Of a stretch of DNA of 64,000 nucleotides, positions 56,709 through 64,000 are shown piece after piece. The stretch is taken from NCBI GenBank assembly GCA_026126205.1, contig JAHCJP010000006.1, positions 100,436-164,435 on the forward strand, in the 5' to 3' direction. The DNA comes from Maricaulaceae bacterium (GTDB lineage Bacteria; Pseudomonadota; Alphaproteobacteria; Caulobacterales; Maricaulaceae). The first letter of the stretch is position 1. Every line of letters begins with the position of its first letter. The notes below the pieces were generated by a model. It saw only the letters and a list, made by a program, of their open reading frames with translations, did no database searches and had not been told where the DNA came from. The translations under genes were made by a program, and so were the position numbers.

Positions 56709-57497
56709 ATGACCGGGCGCGACCTGATCGGGATTTTCAATCTGGTGGTGATCGCCGGAATTCTCGGCGGCATCACCTGGGCGGCCACCACGCTGCGCCC
56801 GGCGGATTTCGATTATGACACCCTGTGCATAGAGGGCGAGACGCCCCCACACCGCGCCGTGGTGATCGACAAGACCGACCCCTATACGCGTGAGGAGGCC
56901 GCCCGCATCCTCGCCGCCATCATCGCCGAGCGCGACGCGCTCGCGGTCGGCGAACGGCTGTCGCTGTTCGAACTCGACGAGCGCGGAGAGTTCCGCCACA
57001 GCAATCGCTTCTCGCTGTGCAATCCCGGCAGCGGCGAGCAGGTGAACCCGCTCTACCGCAATCCGGATCGCGTACAGGCGCGCTATGCGCAACTGTTCGA
57101 CCGTCCGCTGCAGGCGGCGCTGGCCGACCTGATCGAGCCCAAGGACGCCCCGGCCAGCCCGGTGATCGAGGCGCTGGCCCGTCTGGCGCAGGAGGAGAAC
57201 TTCTCCCCCGGCGTGCCTGGCCGGCGCATCCTGCTGGTCTCCGACATGTTGCAGAACTCGGAGCTGTTCACCGTCTACGGCCGCTGGCGCGGCCCTTACG
57301 ACCGGCGCGTGCCGCCGGCGGAAGACATCGCCGCCGCCATCGGCGCCGAATACGGCGATGTGCTGCGCGGGGTGGAGGTGCAGGTGCTGCTGATCCCGCG
57401 CGAGCCCTTCGTGGAGGAGCAGCGCGGCGCCATGCAGGCGCACTGGCGGGCGATCTTCCGCGAGCTCGGCGTCCGCGACAGCTGGGCGGAGCTTTAG
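56709..57497 (+). CDS. Membrane-anchored degenerate vWA-like protein
   Basis: The protein (262 aa) has one N-terminal helix (FNLVVIAGILGGITWAATTL), then a domain with vWA/Rossmann-like order. AVVIDKTDPYT occupies the place of the metal-binding DxSxS. SLFELDERGEFRHSNRFSLC is followed by NPGSGEQVNPLYRNPDRVQA, and GRRILLVSDMLQNSELFTVY carries a later conserved Asp. The MIDAS serines are not all present, so metal binding is doubtful. It probably sits at the inner membrane with the protein at 55730. Function unknown. Confidence 0.72.
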   Translation: MTGRDLIGIFNLVVIAGILGGITWAATTLRPADFDYDTLCIEGETPPHRAVVIDKTDPYTREEAARILAAIIAERDALAVGERLSLFELDERGEFRHSNRFSLCNPGSGEQVNPLYRNPDRVQARYAQLFDRPLQAALADLIEPKDAPASPVIEALARLAQEENFSPGVPGRRILLVSDMLQNSELFTVYGRWRGPYDRRVPPAEDIAAAIGAEYGDVLRGVEVQVLLIPREPFVEEQRGAMQAHWRAIFRELGVRDSWAEL

Positions 57498-57520
57498 GCG
57501 CCGGCCCGTGAATCGCCCGA

Positions 57521-57568
57521 TGTTGGATAGATTGACAACACTCTGAGTTGTTGGCATTATCTCCAACA
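57521..57568 (+). promoter_or_regulatory. Promoter with nested inverted repeats driving the toxin-antitoxin pair
   Basis: A near-consensus promoter, TTGACA (57532-57537), 17 bp, CATTAT (57555-57560), overlaps two inverted repeats: ACAAC/GTTGT (57535-57539 with 57547-57551) and the outer TGTTGGA/TCCAACA (57521-57527 with 57562-57568). The start codon of the first gene is only 8 nt after the -10 box, so the mRNA is probably leaderless. The repeats fit autoregulation by the antitoxin. Confidence 0.6.
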
Positions 57569-57852
57569 TGAAGGCCGCGCCGGTTATCAACGAGCGCCAT
57601 GTCATCGACCGGCGGTCCTTCGCCGAGATTGTCATATGGCGTGTTCCCAAGCCGGTGCGCGGTTCGGCGCACCCATTCAAATACCGGCTGGCCTTCGTGG
57701 TCGACGGGGTTTGCGTTCTGCGCTTCGATAACGAGGCGGGCAAGGGCGGCCATCACCATATCGGCGATCGCGAGGAGCCCTATGATTTTACCACGCCGGA
57801 AGCCTTGCTTGCGGACTTCTGGCGCGCCATCGATGAATGGAGAGCGGGATGA
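57568..57852 (+). CDS. DUF6516/TumE-type toxin-like protein
   Basis: A small protein (94 aa) with the DUF6516 signature: KYRLAFVVDGVCVLRFDNEA, then GKGGHHHIGDREEPYDFTTP. The family is annotated as the toxin of a two-gene toxin-antitoxin pair; the histidine-rich motif may be its active site. No ribosome-binding site precedes the ATG, in line with a leaderless transcript. Its stop overlaps the next start as ATGA, toxin first. Target unknown. Confidence 0.82.
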   Translation: MKAAPVINERHVIDRRSFAEIVIWRVPKPVRGSAHPFKYRLAFVVDGVCVLRFDNEAGKGGHHHIGDREEPYDFTTPEALLADFWRAIDEWRAG

Positions 57853-58208
57853 GCGAAGCCGACAGCGCCGGAACCGTGATTTTCGATGTCGCCTCGCGAG
57901 AGGTGGTGTCGCGACGCGCCGCGGCGGCTTTTGGCGGCGAGGCGCAACCGCCCCGGATCAGCTTTGCCAGCGCGGAGCTGATGTTCACTGTGATGACGGC
58001 CAAGCGCTGGGAAATCCTGCGCGCCATGGCCGGTGCGGGGCCGATGTCGATCCGCGAGGCCGCCCGGCGCGTCAAGCGCGACGTGAAAGCCGTCCATGGC
58101 GACGTCCGCGCCCTGCTGAACGCCGGCGTGCTGAGAAAAGCCGAAGACGGGCGGGTGACGTTCCCGTTCACGGCGATCCGCATCGACGCTCTGGTCGAGG
58201 CCGCCTGA
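57849..58208 (+). CDS. HVO_A0114-type winged-helix DNA-binding protein (antitoxin)
   Basis: The protein (119 aa) has a central winged helix: AKRWEILRAMAGAGPMSIRE, then AARRVKRDVKAVHGDVRALL (recognition helix) and LRKAEDGRVTFPF (wing). It is the usual partner of DUF6516 toxins and probably neutralises the toxin and binds its own promoter. ATG 57849 overlaps the toxin stop; the four codons before it belong to the toxin gene. Confidence 0.84.
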   Translation: MSEADSAGTVIFDVASREVVSRRAAAAFGGEAQPPRISFASAELMFTVMTAKRWEILRAMAGAGPMSIREAARRVKRDVKAVHGDVRALLNAGVLRKAEDGRVTFPFTAIRIDALVEAA

Positions 58209-58215
58209 GTCCGGA

Positions 58216-58443
58216 TCAGAAAGTCCAGATCACCCGGGCCATGAAGGCGCGGTCATTGGTGTCGCCGGTTCCGAACCGGTATTCGAGGTCGAAATCCACC
58301 CGCTGGCGGTAGGCCCGGTAACGGTCTTCGTCCAGCCAGCGCGAAAGGGTGATCCCCGGCCCGGCCTCCAGCCGTTCGCGGCGCGCCCGCCGCCGGTGCG
58401 GCGGAAATGCGGCGGTCTCTCCCGCGGCGCGAATCCGGTTGTC
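58216..58443 (-). pseudogene. C-terminal remnant of an outer-membrane beta-barrel protein
   Basis: With no start codon, the 75 codons before a TGA read DNRIRAAGETAAFPPHRRRA at the left, then GPGITLSRWLDEDRYRAYRQ, VDFDLEYRFGTGD and TNDRAFMARVIWTF. Alternating residues and the terminal Phe match the last strands of a barrel. It lies directly downstream of, and in frame with, the TAG of the M28 peptidase gene, which is probably chance. It looks like a deleted gene end. Evidence is limited to pattern, so it could be coincidental. Confidence 0.45.
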
Positions 58444-59853
58444 CTAGTTCCGGAAATCCACGTCCAGCTCGGCGGCAAGATACGTGAAAGCGGCGTAGAC
58501 GGCCACGTTCTGGCGCAGGGCCTCGGGATCGATCTTGTCCAGCGTGTCGTCCGGGGTGTGGTGGTAGTCGAAATAGTCCGTCCCGTCCTGCTGCAGCGTC
58601 ACCACCGGCACATTGTGCTGGGTGCGCATGAACAGGATGTCCGGCCCGCCGCCGGCCTGGTTGCCGCCACGCAGCACGCCCCAGGGGGCGAGGATTTCGT
58701 GGATGGCGTCGCCCGCGGGCAGCGACCGGTCGCCGAACCGGGTGTCGAAACGCCAGATGCGTCCGGCCCCGAAATCGGACTCCGTCGCCACGATGTGATT
58801 GTCCATGTTCCCCGCGTGCAGGTCGGTATAGGCGCGCGCGCCCAGTAGGCCCACCTCCTCCGCCCCGAACAGCACCACGCGAATGGTGCGGCGCGGCGCG
58901 CGCGGCAATTGCCCGATCAGCCGGGCGGCGGCGGCGACGATGGCGACGCCCGCGCCGTCGTCCAGCGCGCCGGTGCCTTCGTCCCAGGAATCCAGGTGCG
59001 CGCCGATCAGCACGATCTCCTCCGGCCGTTCGCGGCCCGGGATCTCGGCGATGACGTTTCCGGACTCCGCCCGCCCCCGCCAGCCGGCGGTGGAGCGGAT
59101 GCGCAGCCGCAGCTCATGCCCCGCGCCCACGATGCGGGCGATCTGGTCGGCGTCGGCGTTGGAGACGGCGATGGCCGGAATCCGCGGCCGCCCCGCCCCT
59201 TCGGGGAAGCTCATGATTCCGGTGTGGGGAAAGCGGTGGGCGCCGCTGCTGACCGAGCGGATCACCACGCCGATGGCGCCGCGCCGCTGCGCCTCCAGCC
59301 ATCCGAGCGTGCGCTTGAAATTGGCCGGGCCATAGCCGGCGCCGGTCTGGGTCGGCACCAGGGTGCGGTCGTCGATGAACACGATGCGGCCGCGCAGGGA
59401 GTCATCCTCCGGCGAGCGGGCCAGCGCCTCGAAATTCGGGAAATAGGCCACCCCGGCCTCGACGCCGCCCTGCGGGGTGGCGGCCGAACCGCCCAGCGCG
59501 GTGGCGACCAGCGGCTGCGGGAAAGGCGCGCTGATCTCGGCGCTCAGCTCGCCCCGCGTCCAGTAGTCGATCTCGAACGGCTCGACGCGGATGTTGGAGA
59601 AGCCCAGCTCGGTGAACATCTGCACCGCCCAGTCGCGGGCGCGGGCCTCGGCCGGGCTGCCGGCCAGGCGGGGGCCGACTTCGGTGGTCAGCGATTCGAC
59701 GATCTCCCACGCCAGGCCGCTGCTCGCGCCGCGTTCGGCCAGCGTCCGCGCCGTCTCCGCCGCAGCTTCAGGGATCTCGTAGCGCGGGGCCTGTTGCGCC
59801 GCGGCGGCGGCCGAAAGGAACAGGGCGGCGATGGCTGCGGTCAGTGCGCGCAT
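58444..59853 (-). CDS. M28 family zinc metallopeptidase, secreted
   Basis: The protein (469 aa) has a signal peptide (MRALTAAIAALFLSAAAAAQ), a PA-like insert at about 120-255 (including NFEALARSPEDDSLRGRIVF), and an M28 core: LIGAHLDSWDEGTGALDDGA (His, Asp ligands), LFGAEEVGLLGARAYTDLHA (Glu pair), TESDFGAG (Asp) and YHHTPDDTLDKI (His). It resembles plasma glutamate carboxypeptidase-type enzymes. ATG 59853 has AAGGAGGAATCC upstream; codons before it, to 60033, are not plausible protein. Confidence 0.93.
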   Translation of the reverse strand: MRALTAAIAALFLSAAAAAQQAPRYEIPEAAAETARTLAERGASSGLAWEIVESLTTEVGPRLAGSPAEARARDWAVQMFTELGFSNIRVEPFEIDYWTRGELSAEISAPFPQPLVATALGGSAATPQGGVEAGVAYFPNFEALARSPEDDSLRGRIVFIDDRTLVPTQTGAGYGPANFKRTLGWLEAQRRGAIGVVIRSVSSGAHRFPHTGIMSFPEGAGRPRIPAIAVSNADADQIARIVGAGHELRLRIRSTAGWRGRAESGNVIAEIPGRERPEEIVLIGAHLDSWDEGTGALDDGAGVAIVAAAARLIGQLPRAPRRTIRVVLFGAEEVGLLGARAYTDLHAGNMDNHIVATESDFGAGRIWRFDTRFGDRSLPAGDAIHEILAPWGVLRGGNQAGGGPDILFMRTQHNVPVVTLQQDGTDYFDYHHTPDDTLDKIDPEALRQNVAVYAAFTYLAAELDVDFRN

Positions 59854-59950
59854 GGATTCCTCCTTCGCGGATCGGGCGACTGCGGGCAGACTATGAATGC
59901 CGGCGGCGCCGATCAACCGCACGATCCCGTTATCCGGAAAAGGAAGCCCG

Positions 59951-60895
59951 ATGCGCGCCATAGAAATCCTGATCCAGCCGAAGGACCATGACGTCGGCGG
60001 CGTCACCGTGCGCCGCGCCCTGCCGGTGGCCAAGCGCCGCGCCGTCGGGCCGTTCGTATTCTTCGATCATATCGGCCCGGCGCGCTTCGCGCCCGGACAG
60101 GGCATCGATGTCGGCCCGCACCCGCATATCGGGCTGGCCACCGTCACCTATCTGTTCGATGGCGAGATGGACCACGCCGACTCCACCGGCGCGCAGCGCA
60201 GCATCCGCCCCGGCGCGGTGAACTGGATGGTCGCCGGGCGCGGCGTGACGCATTCGGAGCGCACCGGGCCGCAGGCCCGGCGGGACGGGCATGTCCTGCA
60301 CGGCGTCCAGACCTGGGTGGCCTTGCCGCTGGCGCATGAACAGGACCCGCCCTCCTTCCACCACCACCCGGCGGCGGACCTGCCGGCCTTCACGCTGAAC
60401 GGCGCCCGCATGCGCCTGATCCTGGGAACGGCGTTCGGGCGGCGGGCGCCGGTGCGCAGCTTTTCACCGATCTTCTATCTGCACGCCGAGGCCCCGGCGG
60501 GGGCGGGCATCCCCCTGCCCGGCGACCATGCCGAGCGGGCGCTGTATGTTGTCTCCGGCGCCGTGGACATAGATGGCCAGGCGATCCAGCAGGGAGAAAT
60601 GGCGGTGCTGACGGAAGGCGCGGCCCCGGCCGTGACCGCGCGCGCGGACGCCGTGGTGATGCTGTGCGGCGGCGCGCCGCTGGACGGCAGGCGCACCATC
60701 TGGTGGAACTTCGTCGCCTCCAGCCGCGAGCGCATCGAACAGGCCAAGCAAGACTGGCGCGCCTCGGCCCGCGCCGAATTCAAGGATTCAGCCTTCGCGC
60801 TGCCGCCGGGGGAGACCACGCACATCCCGCTGCCCGGCGACGAGCAGCCCGCGGACTCGCCGCCGCAGCCCAGCGACGATTGCCCGACGACGTGA
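59951..60895 (+). CDS. Pirin family protein
   Basis: A bicupin pirin (314 aa). The metal site of the first cupin is seen in HPHIGLATVTYLFDGEMDHA and SERTGPQ (His and Glu ligands), with VNWMVAGRGVTHSERTG typical of the family. Bacterial pirins can have quercetinase-like or regulatory activity; which applies here is unknown. ATG 59951 has AAAAGGAAG upstream. It is divergent from the M28 peptidase and converges on the small gene at 60906 with a 10-nt gap. Confidence 0.93.
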   Translation: MRAIEILIQPKDHDVGGVTVRRALPVAKRRAVGPFVFFDHIGPARFAPGQGIDVGPHPHIGLATVTYLFDGEMDHADSTGAQRSIRPGAVNWMVAGRGVTHSERTGPQARRDGHVLHGVQTWVALPLAHEQDPPSFHHHPAADLPAFTLNGARMRLILGTAFGRRAPVRSFSPIFYLHAEAPAGAGIPLPGDHAERALYVVSGAVDIDGQAIQQGEMAVLTEGAAPAVTARADAVVMLCGGAPLDGRRTIWWNFVASSRERIEQAKQDWRASARAEFKDSAFALPPGETTHIPLPGDEQPADSPPQPSDDCPTT

Positions 60896-60905
60896 CCGGA
60901 ACGGA

Positions 60906-61130
60906 TCAGTGCAGCCTGATGGCGCCGTCGCGCTGCAGCCGCCCGGCCAGCGCGTCCTCGACCACCGATTTCAGCGCCCGCCAGGCGCCGGCGCGCGCAT
61001 CGTCGCCCAGCGCCTCCATCTCGCCCACCGCCTGGTCGGCATAGCCCAGCGCCCGCGCGCCATGCCGGTCGACCAGCACGAACGCGATGCTGCGGATGTC
61101 CTCGGGCGTAATGCGGGAACGCGGGGTCAT
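60906..61130 (-). CDS. Small conserved-looking soluble protein
   Basis: Family not recognised. The 74-aa protein has a regular alpha-helical composition: TPEDIRSIAFVLVDRHGARA, then MEALGDDARAGAWRALKSVV and EDALAGRLQRDGAIRLH. Codon use is high in G+C and ordinary for the genome, and the ATG has GGGAGAGTT upstream. It ends 10 nt from the convergent pirin gene. No signal peptide or membrane span. Confidence 0.7.
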   Translation of the reverse strand: MTPRSRITPEDIRSIAFVLVDRHGARALGYADQAVGEMEALGDDARAGAWRALKSVVEDALAGRLQRDGAIRLH

Positions 61131-61394
61131 CGGCGGAACTCTCCCTGAACTGCGGTTCGTCCCGACACCAGCAAGGGAGATACCAGCGGCGCCAAAGGAA
61201 CTTCTCTTTTAAAATCAATGTATTGAGTCGAGGCCCGCACTCGGGCCGCCGGCGCAGGCTTGCCGCGCGGGCGGAATTTGCCGGGCGGTTTAGGCCGTGT
61301 GACCCATCACCGCGCGGCCTGGACTGGCTCAAGAGTCATTAGTGATCGCGTCATCGAACCGGTGAACCAGTTCCCACTTCACCTGATCACGCTC
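61131..61394. other. 264-nt intergenic region, nothing assignable
   Basis: This gap between the small gene at 60906 and the DUF924 gene shows no supported coding frame. Its only local contrast is the AT-rich run TTTTAAAATCAATGTATTGA near 61206-61226, which could hold a promoter for the gene at 60906. Confidence 0.5.
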
Positions 61395-61964
61395 CTAGCC
61401 GGGCCGGTAGCCGTCGCCGGCCAGCCACACCTTCTCCTCCTTGCTGGAGCGCCGGCCCAGCACGTCGTTGCGGTAGGGGAAGCGACCGAACTGTTTGACG
61501 ATGTCGCGGTGCGCCCGGGCGTGTTTCAGCGTCGTGTTGCCCTTCGGCAGGCGTTCGCGGCACAACGCCACGCACAGCTCCTGGTCCTCGATGTCCTCCG
61601 AATGCATGAAGGGCATGTAGAAGAACGGGCGCTGAACCTCCGGCGCCTGCCGGTCGAAGCCCGCATCCAGCGACTTGCGCGCGGCGGCGAGGCCCAGCGG
61701 GTCGAACACGAAGGCCCGGGGCGAGCCGCGCCAGACATTGCGCGGGAACTGGTCGAGCAGGATGATCAGCGCCAGCGCGCCTTCCATGCTTTCCAGCCAG
61801 GGGTGCGCGCCGTCGCGGAAGGCCTGCGCCTGCGTCTCGATCGCCGCAGAGAACCGCCGCCGGATGCGCGCGTCGAACGCCGCGTCGGCGCCGAACCAGC
61901 GCTCCGGTCCCGCCTCCTCGAACCAGAAGGTCAGGATCGCGCCAGGGCCGGGCGGGCGCCTCAC
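61395..61964 (-). CDS. DUF924 family protein
   Basis: A helical protein (189 aa) with DUF924 hallmarks: ILTFWFEEAGPERWFGADAA near the N-terminus, then LIILLDQFPRNVWRGSPRAF, FFYMPFMHSEDIEDQ and RFPYRNDVLGR. It has a TPR-like fold and no assigned reaction. Its ATG overlaps the acyl-CoA synthetase stop as ATGA, so the two are coupled. Confidence 0.92.
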   Translation of the reverse strand: MRRPPGPGAILTFWFEEAGPERWFGADAAFDARIRRRFSAAIETQAQAFRDGAHPWLESMEGALALIILLDQFPRNVWRGSPRAFVFDPLGLAAARKSLDAGFDRQAPEVQRPFFYMPFMHSEDIEDQELCVALCRERLPKGNTTLKHARAHRDIVKQFGRFPYRNDVLGRRSSKEEKVWLAGDGYRPG

Positions 61965-63757
61965 ACCCGCACCTCCCCGGACTGGATCGCCTTGTATGTG
62001 GCGGCGTCCAGATGCACATAGGCGCCCTCGGACGGGTGGTCGAACCAGACCGGGTCCTTGATGCGCTGCGGGTCGAACCCGTCCTTCACCAGGTCAACCT
62101 TTTTCAGCTTGAAGGTGCCGGTGGTGTCGGCCTCTCCCTGGATGCGCAGGAACAGCGGCCGGGCGTAAGCCGGCAGCGCCGCGTGCAGGTGCGCGCGCAG
62201 CGCCTGCATGTCGAAGCCTTCGGTCACGGTCAGCGCCGCCATGCCGGCGCGCCCCGGATAGCCCGCGATGCTGACGCCATAGACATTGGCCTGCGCCACG
62301 CCGGGAAACAGGCCGATGGCCTCGGCCACTTCGTTGGTGGAGACATTCTCCGACTTCCAGCGAAAAGTGTCGCCCACCCGGTCGACGAAATAGAAATAGC
62401 CCTCGCGGTCGCGGCGCAGCAGGTCGCCGGTGCGGAACCAGGCGTCACCCGGCCTGAAGGCGTCGCGGAGGATTTTCTTCTCCGTCTCCGCCTTGTCGCC
62501 ATAGCCGTCGAAGCGGAAGCGCGCGTCCTTCGGGTCGATGCGTCCCACGGCCTCGCCGGCCTCGCCGATCGCGGCCTCAATGCAGCGGCCGTCCGGCCCG
62601 CGCACCGGGGTTTCGGTCTCCGGATCGAAGCGCACCAGCTTGATGTTGAAACGGTGTTTCAGCCACGGCGGCACGCGACCGATGGCGCCGGGTCTGGAAT
62701 CGAAATTGGCCAGTCCGACATTGCCTTCCGTGGCGCCGTAGAACTCCATCACCCGCGGAATCCGGAACCGGGCCACGAACCGCTCCCACACTTCCGGGCG
62801 CAGGCCGTTGCCGATGATGCAGCGGATGGCATGGCGCTTTTCCTCTGCGGTTTCGGGCGCGACCAGCAGGAAGCGGCACAGCTCTCCGACATACATGAAC
62901 AGGGTGGCGCCGTTCTTCACCGCGTCGGGCCAGAAGGCGCTGGCCGAGAACCGCTTGCGCACGATCAGCGCGCCGCCATGCGAGATGGCGCACCCCACCC
63001 CGCACAGCCCGCCGGTGGCGTGATACAGCGGCAGCACCATCATCATCCGGTCTTCCGGCCCGGCTTCGGCGGCGGTGGAGAAGACGTTGAGATAATACAG
63101 CGCGCGGGTGTGGGCGACCACGGCGGCCTTGGGCAGGCCGGTGGTGCCGGAGGTGTACATCATCATGCACGGATCGCGCGGCTTCAGGTGCGCGCGGTGA
63201 TCGCGCGGCGGGCGCGCGGCGGAGACGGCGTTCAGCGCCGAGTCGAAATCCTCCGTCCCCGCAAACCCGCCATCGGTGCCCCAGGCCGTCACCGGGCGGG
63301 CCAGCGCATCGGCGGCGGACTTCCAGGCCCCGGCCAGTTCGCCCTCGACAATGGCGTGGGACGCGCCGGAAATGTTCACTCCGTGCGCCAGCGACGCGCC
63401 GGTGACCTGGTTGTTCAGCAGCGCCGCGGTCACTCCCACCTTCGACAGGCCGAACCAGATGGCGATGTATTCCCAGCGGTTGTTCATGTAGAGGGCGACC
63501 GAGTCGCCGGCCTTCAGCCCCTGCGCCAGCGCCCAGTTCGCCACCTGGTTGGCGTAGCCTTCATAGGCGGCGTAGGTGATCTCGCCGCCGTCCTCGGTCA
63601 GGAAGGCGGTGCGGTGCGAATGCGCATCGGCCACCTGTTCCAGGTGATCGGGCAGCAGCACGTCGCCGTCGGGCCTGATCCAGCGCATCAGCCGCTGGAT
63701 CTTCAGAAGGGTCTTCAGATACAGAAGTTCGCGCTTCAGCCCGCGCAGCAACGCCAT
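61961..63757 (-). CDS. Long-chain-acyl-CoA synthetase (FATP-like)
   Basis: A member of the adenylate-forming superfamily (598 aa) that activates long-chain fatty acids to CoA esters. The AMP-binding loop is MMYTSGTTGLPKAAVVAHTR. YGATEGNVGLANFDSRPGAI and the hinge region WFRTGDLLRRDREGYFYFVD with DTFRWKSENVSTNEV match the FATP/very-long-chain group. An N-terminal helix may associate with the membrane. It is upstream of and coupled to the DUF924 gene. Confidence 0.94.
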   Translation of the reverse strand: MALLRGLKRELLYLKTLLKIQRLMRWIRPDGDVLLPDHLEQVADAHSHRTAFLTEDGGEITYAAYEGYANQVANWALAQGLKAGDSVALYMNNRWEYIAIWFGLSKVGVTAALLNNQVTGASLAHGVNISGASHAIVEGELAGAWKSAADALARPVTAWGTDGGFAGTEDFDSALNAVSAARPPRDHRAHLKPRDPCMMMYTSGTTGLPKAAVVAHTRALYYLNVFSTAAEAGPEDRMMMVLPLYHATGGLCGVGCAISHGGALIVRKRFSASAFWPDAVKNGATLFMYVGELCRFLLVAPETAEEKRHAIRCIIGNGLRPEVWERFVARFRIPRVMEFYGATEGNVGLANFDSRPGAIGRVPPWLKHRFNIKLVRFDPETETPVRGPDGRCIEAAIGEAGEAVGRIDPKDARFRFDGYGDKAETEKKILRDAFRPGDAWFRTGDLLRRDREGYFYFVDRVGDTFRWKSENVSTNEVAEAIGLFPGVAQANVYGVSIAGYPGRAGMAALTVTEGFDMQALRAHLHAALPAYARPLFLRIQGEADTTGTFKLKKVDLVKDGFDPQRIKDPVWFDHPSEGAYVHLDAATYKAIQSGEVRV

Positions 63758-63900
63758 CGTCCGCTTCTCCCCGGAAAACCGCCTGCGCAGACGATAGGCG
63801 AACGGCGTTTACGGTCAACAAAACCTGTGCGTCAGACGGGTTGCGGCGCGCGGCGCCGCGTCGCAGGGTGCGCGCCCGCATATCGGCTATCACCCCCGCC

Positions 63901-64000
63901 ATGACCGACGCACCCGCCGCCGCGACCACCGCGCCTACGATACGCCCGAACGGGCGGCTGGCGGCGTGGGGGCGTCCGGCGCGCGGGCTGACGCTGCTGG
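63901..64000 (+). CDS. Truncated coding region at the right edge
   Basis: From ATG 63901 the frame is open to the window end: MTDAPAAATTAPTIRPNGRL, then AAWGRPARGLTLL. It is divergent from the acyl-CoA synthetase gene. Only 33 codons are visible, with an Ala/Thr-rich start and the beginning of a possible hydrophobic segment, so no product can be named. Confidence 0.5.
   Translation, partial: MTDAPAAATTAPTIRPNGRLAAWGRPARGLTLL

Noticed and set aside
58216..59853. Read-through of the M28 peptidase TAG into the in-frame barrel-like tail
   Set aside because: The peptidase already has its normal C-terminus, and a secreted M28 enzyme with barrel strands at its end has no precedent I know. Shared frame is a one-in-three chance.
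62012..63904. 630-codon plus-strand open frame over the acyl-CoA synthetase gene
   Set aside because: Shadow of the synthetase: no domain, and His/Arg/Gln-rich composition.

Overview
The window is a high-G+C chromosomal segment from an alphaproteobacterium. The organism is probably near the stalked or marine groups (Caulobacterales, Maricaulales/Hyphomonadales, Parvularculales). This rests on several signs: a GTTC-N7-GTTC LexA box between divergent ssb and uvrA; the alphaproteobacterial UvrA variant ACPVSGFT; a CC0125/CC1285-type lipoprotein; linked serS-surE-pcm-nlpD-yajC-secD-secF; a large TonB-dependent receptor; and BIME-like intergenic repeats ending in TTCGTGG/CCACGAA. Genus-level placement is inference.

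1-4643 holds a class D beta-lactamase, ssb and uvrA under an SOS box. 4585-15673 is the most unusual region. It is an 11-kb minus-strand run of a flavin halogenase-family protein, four exported helical-repeat proteins with TonB-type C-terminal domains (two well conserved, two eroded), and five paralogous multi-pass membrane proteins that share two loop motifs. I recognise no described system with this make-up.

15751-37908 is mostly housekeeping: trmFO, a DUF1697 protein, a squalene/phytoene synthase-like protein, a PuuD N-terminal-type membrane protein, the Sec/SurE/Pcm/SerS block, a nitronate monooxygenase, an SLC13 permease, a GST, CFA synthase, a DNA glycosylase, tRNA-Leu, radC, map, an M28 peptidase, a thioesterase, sfsA and a CinA-like protein. 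serS carries a strikingly AT-rich internal insertion.

37909-41605 is a small island with an orphan NDP-hexose 2,3-dehydratase, a very AT-rich glycosyltransferase-like gene and a DUF2793 (phage/GTA fibre-like) gene. 41762-45780 encodes the two subunits of methylmalonyl-CoA mutase.

45781-48700 is rich in repeats: a 135-bp tandem duplication, a DUF559 endonuclease-like gene between inverted hairpin repeats, and an MmcQ/YjbR gene between inverted long repeats. 48700-53130 has a small HhH membrane protein, a BON/OmpA gene broken by a frameshift, and a TonB-dependent receptor with a clear terminator.

53131-64000 has a Tat-signal amidase overlapping a GST, an unrecognised membrane protein plus vWA-like pair, a DUF6516/winged-helix toxin-antitoxin pair with an overlapping promoter-operator, a leftover beta-barrel C-terminus, a second M28 peptidase, pirin, DUF924, a long-chain acyl-CoA synthetase and a truncated gene at the right edge. 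No rRNA, CRISPR array or recognisable transposase was seen.
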